A stretch of 18,047 bases of DNA from positions 1 through 18,047 of the forward strand of contig JADNRV010000676.1 of assembly GCA_015499995.1 (NCBI GenBank), in the 5' to 3' direction. This DNA comes from Flammula alnicola. Taxonomy: Eukaryota; Basidiomycota; Agaricomycetes; Agaricales; Strophariaceae. The position numbers were made by a program, and so were the translations under genes. Position 1 is the stretch's first letter; each line of letters opens with the position of its first letter. Below the pieces are notes generated by a model. That model made no database searches. It was not told the origin of the DNA and saw only the letters and a list, made by a program, of their open reading frames with translations. Below, piece after piece: positions 1 to 9,373 of this stretch.

Positions 1-2469
1 GATGACAGTGAACCTGATGAAATTCAAAAACCATTGATGGGTTCTGGTGTACCAGACTTACGGGATGACCAAAAGGGCGACTTGCTGAAGGTAATGTGCT
101 TCAGTAAAGAATATAATCTGAAGGTAGGAGAGAAACGAACAATGGTAGATCCTACAGCAACACTGACGCTGAGAGTCAGTTCATCCTTTACAGAAACTTT
201 CACAGCCGTGATACATTCTGTTCAACATCAGCTAAGTACCTCGCGAACGTAGGGAGGAAGGAGACACGTGCCTGCGACAGAGCCTACTGCTGGAAGCAAG
301 ATGAGTGCGACCCACTCTTTGCTGATGGTCGTAGAAATTTCATCCATGGCTTCAACCAGCCAGTCAACAGTGACAGCAACAGCCTAATGGAAACCAAGGA
401 CGAGTGATCAGTACTTTCCAAAATCGAGCAAGAAAATAATTACCCCTGTTACAACGATCAGCAAAAAGATCGTTAAGAACCAACTCAACCGTGGCGCCTT
501 CTTAGATGCTTCAATCGCGGTATCATCTAGCGCAGTGGGACTGAGTTGATCCGACTCGTAGTGAGCAAATGGAACACCAGAGCTGGCGCTCGAGAACCCG
601 CTGCTGTTGAAACTCGATTCACGAGATATAGGATATCCTCCCATGTCTGTGACCAAACGGAGTGTCGAGGCACCTGGTGGAAAGTATGCACCCTTCTCCA
701 AAGGCGACTCTGATCGACTCGTGACCGTGATGTCAGAGGTAGAAGATAGCGGGGTTGTTGCAAACGACCGACGCGGTGGACCGAGGATTTCAGCCTCGTT
801 GCGCGTCGAGATGTCCGTCTGGCTATCGGTGCGCTTTAGAGGAATAGACTGATTGTGCTTCAATTTCCTATGCATGCGCTGCTCTCGGAGAGCAACAGAA
901 AGTCGGTTACTCTTTTTGTTATGCTGATCATTGTAGAGATGGCTATGTGACCATAGCTGGAAAAGTAGATAGGCGAGATAGACTAGATAAAGTAGTGGAT
1001 AAGTTATTATTCAACTCAATTTATGTTTCCACTCACTGAACAACAATACAATGGATACCTAAAATTGAAGTCTTCATGATTAGAAATGTCCCATCAACCA
1101 AAATTCTTTTACGTACGCCGTGACTCATGTGTAGGATGTTTCGCTTCTGTGACTCGAAAGTTGGGTCGCTGTCGTTGCTAAGCGTGAAATGATAGGCTGC
1201 CGGCAGTAGAACAGCTCCGACACTCAGGCTGAGGAGGGAAGAGTGCACCTGCGTCGCAGCTAAACATGTAGTTCAGCAATGTTCCAGAACATTGTCAAGA
1301 TGGGTCTCACTAGCGTCAAATCCTTGTTCGGAGAACTTCATTCCGCCTGCGAAGAAACAAAGGCCAAGGACGAGAACTAAGTGATAAGAGGATGATGAGA
1401 TAATTTGATCGCTCGACTACAACAGGTATCACTTACGAAGTTTACTCAACATCGACCCAATTACTTGTAAGACAATAAGTTTATTAGCATCCAAGGAGTC
1501 TGAGACAGACTCAACCTACGTGTCGATTGGACCACCTGGAGTTCGCATTTGCGTAGAGCACTTATCTGTGTCTTGTGTGAGAAATGGCATTCAAGCGAGG
1601 AATATCTTCAACTTACAGCGACGACAACCTCTACACTACAAAAAAGCATCAGGTTTAAAGAAGGCATGTACAGAAATGGCAACAACTCACAAGTTGCTCT
1701 AAAATGAGAGTGGCAAATCAGTTAGTTAGCCACCATCCAGAACAGAGCACCAATACGACTTAATTACCATGCTTCCATTCAGTAAGCCCGTCCTGGATCC
1801 TCCGATTCTATTCGCAAGGTCTCTTGTAGATAGATCATGGAGCTAAAGAGAAGATATAAATAATTTCGTTTCAAAATATTATCAAGCTAAAGAGCTCACC
1901 CTTACTAACGGGATAAGCGCTAGTATGCAGACTGAGGGGGAAAAAGTGAGGAAGGAAAAACACGAGTCCAGTGAACGCGACTAACAAGCGAAGGTGAGGC
2001 CATGCGAGGCTTTCATGGTGAGAGTCATTACCCACTAAAGGATGCGGCCTTGATTAGACGACAAGCTTTGTGAGCTCTGGAGTCTCATGGAACCCACCGA
2101 TATCGGGATCAATATCAAGAGGACATTAAGCCCTACGACTCGTTAGTCCTAGGGTCAAGGTAAGATATCAAGGAGCATACATGATCCCACAGCTATTCTC
2201 CATCCATGAAAGGCGGCTTTCAAGTTTGCTTGAGTGTTGCTAGACTTGAGTGACGAGATGCCCTGCCGCGAACCGGATGGATGGAAAGAAGGTAGATAGC
2301 CACGACTCGACCCTTCAACAAAATCGCCCTGGCCAACGAGGTTGGAAGCAGAATCGATGGAACAAGACGAGAGATTCGATTCGATTCTTTGCGGTGGATG
2401 TGGTAGTCTGTTTTCGTATATAGATGCGGTAGAGACAGGCGGTAGAGTGTGTGCGAAGTTGGAAGGCAT
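1..2469 (-). CDS. Ca2+/H+ exchanger, CAX family (partial, C-terminus beyond left edge)
   Basis: Exchanges cytosolic Ca2+ for H+ across an organelle membrane, in fungi typically the vacuole. Spliced model on the minus strand, exons in transcript order: 2181-2469, 2098-2132, 1986-2034, 1906-1931, 1768-1842, 1691-1698, 1617-1635, 1520-1565, 1437-1463, 1311-1376, 1117-1259, 1037-1058, 444-982, 272-383, 141-217, 62-84, 1-13; together exactly 523 codons in frame. Residues 1-80 are Ser/Pro-rich and probably cytosolic. Hydrophobic helices run from about residue 98 to 281. The alpha-1 repeat is GLLNGSMSNFVEVV (152-165, acidic E163). A Ser/Thr-rich loop of about 145 residues follows QLWSHSHLYND. A second membrane half starts near 434, with alpha-2 PAVGSVAECITAV (E486), VSVKDELTLSVSVAVGST and ALLVIPFTVI. 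The start is the first in-frame ATG. The donor at 443 could instead be 452. Family assignment is strong; subcellular site is inferred. Confidence 0.92.
218..271 (-). other. GC-AG intron in the CAX gene
   Basis: The upstream exon ends GTC GCA G and the next begins AA TGT ATC. Only a junction starting with GCACGT and ending GAACAG restores the conserved alpha-2 glutamate in VAECITAV. The nearest GT, four bases into the intron, gives a shifted frame. Length is 54 bp, like its neighbours. Confidence 0.7.
1691..1698 (-). other. 8-nt microexon of the CAX gene
   Basis: AGCAACTT on the minus strand, flanked by TTTTAG and GTGAGT. It joins exon 1768-1842 (ending ATG, phase 0) to exon 1617-1635 (starting T GTA GAG). 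It supplies Ser-Asn and two bases of Phe in the alpha-1 ion-exchange motif, so skipping it would destroy both frame and motif. Both introns are of ordinary size (69 and 55 bp). Confidence 0.8.
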
Positions 2470-2929
2470 GTTAATGATTGAATTGCTTGTCAAAGAGTCA
2501 CAAAAAAAGGAGGCCGCCAGTGCCAGAGACCGTCAAGGCGGGTGTTTACTGAGGTGGAGACTAGAGCTAGGGCTGCGGGTTATGTTTTATGTTCAGCAAT
2601 CCACTAAGCCGATCTCAGAACCATTTTGTGGAGCCACATTTGGTAAGGTCGTTGCCCTAACCGGTACCGAATTGGTTTCACCTTTAGGCGTGCCGAACAG
2701 CAAGGGTCGGATTTCAGGGAATTCCACTTGGACAGAATCTCTTTATTATCAGTGCCATGACAGAGATAAGTTCCAGAGCGGTTTTGGTGGGCCTGTAGGA
2801 TCAGTGGACGAAGGCAAGGGGGTGCGCGAAACAAAAAAAAAGACCTAGGGTCGAATTATTTTTTCGCCCACTTTCCGTGGACTAACTAACTACGTAATCA
2901 GGCACATATCCCGATATGGTAATATGACA
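2470..2929. other. Intergenic: CAX upstream region and 3' flank of the P-like gene
   Basis: No convincing gene. It lies between the start of the CAX gene and the stop of the P-like/PHD gene, both on the minus strand. A plus-strand open frame at 2342-2848 is antisense to CAX exon 1 and has no recognisable features. The stretch holds A-rich runs near 2502-2508 and 2831-2841 and one member of the flanking repeat pair (2848-2890). Confidence 0.6.
2848..2890 (+). repeat. Diverged repeat, left copy
   Basis: Shares the 12-mer GGACTAACTAAC and an upstream GGGTC-(A/T-rich)-TTTTTT block with 9011-9055 in the same orientation. The first 22 positions match at 16 without gaps; the middle needs a 2-bp gap. 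It lies 40 bp beyond the stop codon of the P-like gene. It could be an eroded terminal repeat or one of a family of dispersed short repeats. Confidence 0.45.
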
Positions 2930-5900
2930 TCACCGGCGCGTGCGTTTCCCCCCTCTGCCACCTCCAGATCCTTCGCACGTCTCGCAAACCCATTTCTGTG
3001 GGATTTGCTCGAGGTTAATACATTCTAGATGATACTACATATGTATTAGCACAATATTATGATGAAAACTGATTTTTTGACCGTGAAATAGAGACATACC
3101 CATCGTGTTTCACACCCCTTCGCTTTACATTCAATCACACCATCATCGCTGGGTCCCAAGACTTTCCCGCATAGACACCCATTCAACGCGTCTGTTACTT
3201 TCTTTGTTGGAATCGCCTTTCGCTTTGACCGTCCGTATTCCTTGAGTTCCGTGCCATTGATGCTCATATTAATTTGGTTTGCTTCTAGGTTTGTTGACTC
3301 GGACGTCATTTCAACTACAACTGGAGGGTTTTCGTGAACTTGTAACGGTGTTTCCTTGTCAATCTGATTATTTAAGTGAGTATTTAGTCCAAGATTAACA
3401 ACAAAACTCACGCTGTCGTTTGAGAAAGGATGCATGTCGGCTTCGGCTGCTTGAGTAGCTATCTCCGCGGAATTTCGCATGGAAGTGACAGCGCTGACAG
3501 AAGCGTTACTGCCGCCTTCATCGGGTCTCACGAATTCTTTCGACCCTCCACCGTCATCTTCGTCAACGACCTCGTTACTCTCTTTGTGGTTCAACGATGA
3601 AGGATCGCCATTGTGCGCCCACCGCAAAAGCTCCCGCCGCCTTTCACGGCGCTCCGAATCGCTGGAGTTGGAGCTGCTCATGCTCTCATCCGAGTCACTG
3701 TCGCTACCTGGAGTTTCTGGTACCGTGGGCGTGACGATACTGCTGTCAATGCAGGTAAGTAATCTGAACTTAACAGCGTATTACGATTTAAATACCTTCC
3801 AGGAATTTGGGCTCGATGATCTTCTGATATAACCAAAGGTAGGTGCTTCTTCTTGGTGCGCTTAACCATTTTATTTCTTCGTTTAATCCAAATCTTTTGC
3901 ATTTGATCAAGCTCGAAGTTTGAGAGCGTCCAAAGATGCGCATACTTGGATGCCAGCTGTGCGCCATGCTTGTCACGGAAATGTGCCTTGAAAAAGTATC
4001 GCCATATCGCAGGCTCTTCTTTGGGGCAGATAGGACACTGGATGGGGACATTGGAGCATGGCGAGGATGGCGAGGATTCAGCTGCAACACGGTACGAATA
4101 TTTCACCTTCATGAGACATCCTTTTGATGATCTGTCGTCAATCTTCAAGGTTGCATGTGCACCCTTTCCTTTCTTCAAAAAGAATTGACAAAGCGGTGAT
4201 GGTCGAAGACATAAACCGCATACAGGCCAAGACTGGCTGATCGTTGAATCGAAGAGAATATGAGCGCCAATGTGCTCGAGAACGCGCTGGCCTTGCGACA
4301 GATCAAGGTCAACAGTCGGCGAACATTTTGGGCAGTGCGAAATGGCGCTCTCAGCCAGTTCTGCGCTGTCGTCGCACAGAAAACAGGCACGACCTACAGT
4401 ATGTGATGCCTCATTCAACATTCATTCATGCCTATTTAAGCAAAAGACTCACCAGATGCTTCAAGATACGGAAAATCCCTGGTCGGCCCAAACTTTGGTA
4501 TGCTTTTGAGCTGCGAAACGGTCAGCTCTTGAGTAAGACTCGCTGCTAGAGCAACAAGGACGCTGCTTTCGAACAGATACCATGGAACGTCGGTGTGTGA
4601 AGAGGACAGTGTGGGGTTTACGGGGCCGATGAGTGCTCCTGGGACAGTGAAGGACCTTTCTGGCATTCGGTACGTTCTCCAGTCATGCTTGAGTTCGGGA
4701 TCATCATCCGTAATTGCAGGTCGCAAGCCAAGCATCTGATATGAAACAGAAACGGTACGTTCTGCAAGCATATCAAAGCCAACATAATCAACTGATTGTC
4801 CATCGATTTTCAGGCTGTTAACCTCGCCAATACACAGCCAGAGTTTCGATTCGGAAGAGAGGACAGTTGTGACGGGGTCGGAAATAACGAGCATCTGGGC
4901 TTCGTCCATTGCAGGTGGTGACGATGCTCGGGGCTCGTGTGCACTTGTAGCTTTGTTCTGAACATAGCGTTCGACTGCTTGTACGCGTCGCAGACGGTCA
5001 GTTGAGCTTGCTGTTACTCTATACTTGCTGAATCGAGAGAGGGCCCGTGATTTAGATATGAAGCTACTGCCAATGAGCACTTTGCTTTCGACAAGAACTC
5101 GAGTCTGCGGTGCATCAGCAGCAATAGCATCCCCCGCCGCTAGCTCTCCAAGAGCGTCTTCAACCTCAATTCGAGTTTCTGTAGCGGTGGTGCTCATAGT
5201 GGCGTTGGATGGGGTGTTGGTGGACGATTCGGGAGCCGGAAATTCGAGACTTTCATCAATATCATCTTCGGCGAGCGGAACATCAAAGAGAAGTACCCCC
5301 AACGGCGACAGCATGTCAACGTTGGGTGTATTTTCGAGCTTGTGGAGGATAGGAATAATGAATGAGCAATCTTTTTCAACAAGTTGTCGGCCTCGCTTCC
5401 ACGATGTTTGAAGTGAAAGATCTTTGAGTTTGACGTTGCCTCTCCACGAAGCCGGTTTGATATGATCTGAGCGATCGTGAAGTTCCTTTGACTCGCGTGA
5501 AAGCACAGGTAACTTGAGTCGACGGGGAGCACGATCCCAATGAGGATACTTGGCGAGGATGTTGGATATCTCGGTTGTTCCAGCGAGACGGCTGGCAAGT
5601 TGTAAAATGTCAAGATTGGCATCGTTGCCGACCATAGTTCGAAGAATCCCAAATAATTCTTCAAGTCGGTCGGTTCCTAAAAGAATAATAAACATCTCTC
5701 CGTCTGGATTGTCAACCTTTGCTTTTGCTGTGCAGAATATGGCATTCTTGATCATAATCATGAGGTCGATATATAGGTTTGTTGGGATAAAATCCTTTCC
5801 TTCTTGGCTATAGAGAGCCATTGCGAGATGGGCGGCAGCGCTCAGGTGTTCGATTTGTTCCGAGAGCGAAAGGTCGACACAAAGATAGGGAAAGACCATA

Positions 5901-8536
5901 TGATATAGAAACTTTCCTAATATCCACAATGCTTCGGTGGCGGCCAAAAATCCAGGATTTGAGCTTGTGGATATGCGAGGCAAAGTCCAAATATCTTTGA
6001 GCATATCAAAAGCCATTTTAACGTCCTGCTGGTCATCGGGGTTGAATAGCGATCTGATATGGTCTGCAGATAATCCACACGACCTGAAATGATCTCGTAA
6101 AATATCTGGGGTGATTCGAAATCCATTAATCACAACTCCTCGGAGCCGGAGAAGGAGATTTCGAAATCGTTTGAACACATGCTTCCAGTCTTTGTCGCAG
6201 GTTAGGTCGTCATCGCCAACATGGAGGTTCAGAAATACAAGACAAGCGAGATAGACATAGAGTGGTGATTCCATGGATAATTGGCGTTTGAAGGTATGAA
6301 GAATAAAGGCAGAGCCTCGTCGTGTTTCACCATCAGACGCAAGTGATACAACACGGAGTTTCGTTTTCTCTTGCGTAGAATTCACAGCTGAGAGTACTGT
6401 TTGTATAATTTCTGCATGTTCCTCTCCAGTTTCACGTTTGCAATCACCAGAGATTAAAACAGGACGGCCTGGATAGATGCGATGGTCTCGAGAGAGGATG
6501 CCCAACGCTGCGACTGTAGCCTAAAAATAGATTCATCGTCATCTCGGAAGCAAATAAAACCAAATTCAATCTTGACTCACCTCTGCGGCGCAATGAACTT
6601 CTCCATCGTCGATGGCTCGAAAGAGCTCTACCATATCATCCTCGTTAATGAACTCTAGAGATGTCTTGTGTGCATGTTGCCGGCAAATCCCCAAGAAAAA
6701 ATTGGTGAGTTGGTCCCATCGGATTCGCTTTTCCGTTGCTAGTTCGTCGAACATGAGGACAACATGCAGGAATTTTGCAAGCCCCAGCCGTCCATGTATG
6801 ACTTCAAGAACGCTCTGAAGAATGGACTCGACGTTCTTCCGAACTTCCTCCTTGGTTGGTTTGCCTGGGGAAGGCACGATAGGTGGGATGGTTGAGCGGC
6901 TCCTCAGGTATGAGACACTTGGTGCATGCTGTGAACGATGGTTGATTTCGGCAACGCGGTTTCCAGATAGCCTCCAAATCAAGATTGCCCGCATATCCTC
7001 CTCCTCCGTGAAGCTCTTTGGACGATAAAAACCTTGTGCAGCAGCCATGACCGAAGCAAGAAGACCGCGCGCACCCTTCTTTTGACGGAGACCAATGCTT
7101 ATCACTCGATCCACACGGTGTACGTCGCCACTCGAAATCGCCATAAGCAATCGTTTTTGCTCAGAGAGTGCAGCAGCTTTTCCAAGGAGCTTCTTCGCCT
7201 GGTTCAAGCCCCGAAGACGGTAGAACTCAATCTGTCTGTTCTTTTGTCGGATTTTCTCGTGGAGCTCGTTGAAGCCATACCATGGGAGTGATGAGTTGCC
7301 GTGAACCCCTTCCTCAAGTCGTTTGAGTATCCCTTCGAGTGTGCCATTCCTTGAAAGCTGCTGACATGGTTGACAAGACTTGTCGTTCGTTGAAAATCCA
7401 GTGCAACTGGTTGAAACCATGGACATCGTCCCATTCTTCGTCTTCACCTCCCAGGGAAGCACCAAAGTATCATGCAGGGCGAAAGGATAGTGTGAATATG
7501 GTGTTTTTTGGCCAGGAAACACAAGTGCATATCCGTTGCATGCCGGCGCTGACCTCTTCGCTCCTTTTACAGTGTCCTCGTACTCGAATGCATCAACATC
7601 AATGGCTTCGACTTCGTCACAAGTTGTTGGATTTGGTTCAGGTGCTAGCGAGCTCGTAGGAGGTTCAGATAGTTGGAAGATCGCCTCTGCTCCGTGTTCC
7701 GAAACTGGTATAGGACGTCGATCCAAAGATCTGTTGTCAGATTTCGTGGTAAGCCAAAATATCTTTGCATTGGATTGATCTTCACTCACCGTTTCTCAAG
7801 TTCCTTCATCAGGTGTGATAGCTTTCCTTCAAATAGAGCTTCGCTTACTCCTCGCTTGATGACAAAGTAGCGTATGAAGTTCATCAGCCCATCCAATCCC
7901 TTTCTCCCTCGCCGGATAATGGTATCCATATCTCCCTCTGTTCCCCAGCCCAAAGCCGACTTCAAACACTGATTGAGTACTGTCTCCCACAGTTCATCTG
8001 CATTCAAACTCGGGTCATCAAAGTCTTCAGGATTTCCTTCAAAAATCGCAAGATCGTCGTAGTCGGATGCCTCGGCAACTGTATCAGGTAAGCTTCTGAT
8101 TAGATGTTGCAGTGTTTCGAGGAAGTCTCGGACAACTGGCGCGCCTGAAACTGGTGACAAAGATACAGGGTGGCTTTCAATAGACGAAGCTGATTCGATT
8201 TTATTGCTGGTTTCGGGAATCGGCAGGGGCGTTGATGGTGCAACGGTGGAGGGGATGAGTGTTTTTTTGGCTGCTCCAGGGCGAAAGAAGTCCAGCAGTG
8301 AGCTGTTCAACTTTTTTGTGCCCTTATCTCGGGTTTCTTTGATTTTCTGGCATTTCTTTGTGCCTATATGCCGTTTTGTTAGATTAGAAATGCCAACAAG
8401 GCCCAAGGGGACGTCGTTTCCACACTCAGGACAGACGGCATATGGGCCGTTGTCACCCTAGTAGAATATTAGACTCGATTCCTGACTTGTAGATATGTAC
8501 AAATTATCGTACCTGCAGGATTGGAATGTCCACCAT
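2930..8536 (-). CDS. P-element/THAP9-like transposase-type protein with C2HC, C2H2 and PHD zinc fingers
   Basis: Exons in transcript order: 8513-8536, 7790-8457, 6581-7730, 4453-6520, 3796-4393, 3100-3742, 2930-3034; the sum is 5256 nt, 1751 residues plus TGA, no internal stop. Order of parts: C2HC finger C17-C20-H38-C44; helical region; RNase H-like core with VLMFDELATEKRIRWD (D559), YPGRPVLISGDCKRETGEEH, VVSLASDGE (D677), DKDWKHVFKRFRNLLL (D725), QQDVKMAFDMLKDIW and DRLEELFGILR (E901/E902). The last four resemble P-element/THAP9 catalytic and GTP-binding-insertion landmarks. Then a disordered linker, a Cys/His module (C1307, C1310, C1324, C1327), a C2H2-like CPIC...HFRDKH finger, a Ser/acidic stretch and a PHD finger C1692-C1694-C1708-C1713-H1719-C1722-C1734-C1737. 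Likely nuclear and chromatin-binding. The frame is open upstream of the chosen ATG to 8641 without another ATG. Fold assignment is inference from motifs; whether it is an active transposase or a domesticated gene is unknown. Confidence 0.82.
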
Positions 8537-9010
8537 GTACACAGACTTGGAGTTGAAGCTATCGACTGTGGAGAGCAACGAGGAGCACCTGCAAATTGCA
8601 ATGCTTTCCTCGATCACATCCGCTTTCCGGTTATCTTTTGCTCATATATTCATCTGATAGCTGCAAGATACCTTCCTTTCATTGGTATTGGTGCTTTGTA
8701 TATTATGCTACATTATTTACAACATTAGATGCTTTAAACTGAGAGCAGAAGCAGTGTAGAATTAGCAAATGTCGAATAAAGATGAGAGTAGATTGAAAAA
8801 GGTCTGACACTTGCAGTTTATGGAAATTGCGAGCGTTCGGCTACAGACAGACTGGATTAGTCATCCGTTAACTGCCACAAACTAATGGTTCTTCGTCTAT
8901 TCTCATTCTACATGCACTAATAGCCTATTTTAGTGAAGCTATGAGTTGCAGAGAGGCAATAAAATACCTTTATATTGCTCAAAATCACAAATTTTAGGGC
9001 ACTTGTAGAG

Positions 9011-9055
9011 GGGTCCAAAAATTTTTTTGGGCGGCCTATGGCCGGACTAACTAAC
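9011..9055 (+). repeat. Diverged repeat, right copy
   Basis: Partner of 2848-2890: same order GGGTC, A/T-rich run, G/C-rich centre, GGACTAACTAAC. It is about 480 bp upstream of the P-like gene's ATG. Its own core is also nearly palindromic (GGTCCAAAAATTTTTTTGGGC-type, partial). Confidence 0.45.
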
Positions 9056-9186
9056 CCACCCCCGGTCCGGCATTCTGATTCCAACACCCCCTTGGACGAA
9101 GGCTTCAAGACCTATAATTTAAAATTTGGGCCGGCTTGTTGACCCGTGTTCGGTTCACCTGTAGTCACATCACGTGGATATGAAAT

Positions 9187-9204
9187 AAACGCGTCAAACG
9201 CGTC
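9187..9204 (+). promoter_or_regulatory. Tandem MCB (ACGCGT) sites upstream of the Srs2-type helicase
   Basis: Two exact copies of AAACGCGTC lie head to tail, giving ACGCGT at 9189-9194 and 9198-9203, about 170-185 bp before the helicase ATG. ACGCGT is the MluI cell-cycle box bound by the fungal MBF (Mbp1/Swi6) G1/S factor, which controls many replication and repair genes. Presence is seen; MBF control is inferred. Confidence 0.5.
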
Positions 9205-9373
9205 ACAAATGATTTTCAACTTACAACTGTAAACTTGCTGTAAACCCAATTTAGGTACAGTAATTCACTCCACCGACTCGTAAGTTGCGCCGAACTTCTG
9301 CTTTAATCGGACAACCGGAGGACTGTGAGGGATCAAAGTCTTGCTAGATTGACTGACTCCAGTGTGGTGGCAG

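Larger units (their letters stand above)
8537..9373. other. Divergent intergenic region between the P-like gene and the helicase gene
   Basis: No coding gene supported. It must hold the promoters of both divergent genes. It contains the right copy of the flanking repeat (9011-9055), a possible LTR-like fragment on the minus strand (from TGTTGGAATCAG at 9086 leftward, with an ATATAAAGG box near 8967-8975), and a tandem MCB pair close to the helicase. Confidence 0.6.

Noticed and set aside
408..875. Reading the 155-codon minus-strand frame as a tail-anchored membrane protein
   Set aside because: Its frame extends upstream into QLWSHSHLYND and downstream by splicing into the CAX second half; it is the loop exon of the exchanger.
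1278..1293. Perfect 7-bp dyad AATGTTC-CA-GAACATT resembling a heat-shock element
   Set aside because: It lies inside a CAX intron, and about one such dyad is expected by chance in 18 kb.
2629..2637. GTGGCTCC on the minus strand, close to a Crz1/calcineurin response site, upstream of CAX
   Set aside because: One mismatch to the consensus and a short motif; no second copy nearby.
2342..2848. 168-codon plus-strand open frame
   Set aside because: Its first part is antisense to CAX exon 1; the rest shows no motif, no splice context and overlaps the repeat-bearing intergenic DNA.
3046..3681. Reading the 211-codon frame as a stand-alone gene starting at 3681
   Set aside because: Its frame joins exactly to the upstream exon through intron 3743-3795 and to the PHD end through intron 3035-3099, so it is an internal exon.
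5025..5411. 128-codon plus-strand open frame rich in Ser/Ala
   Set aside because: Antisense shadow of the main exon of the P-like gene, which has strong motif support on the minus strand.
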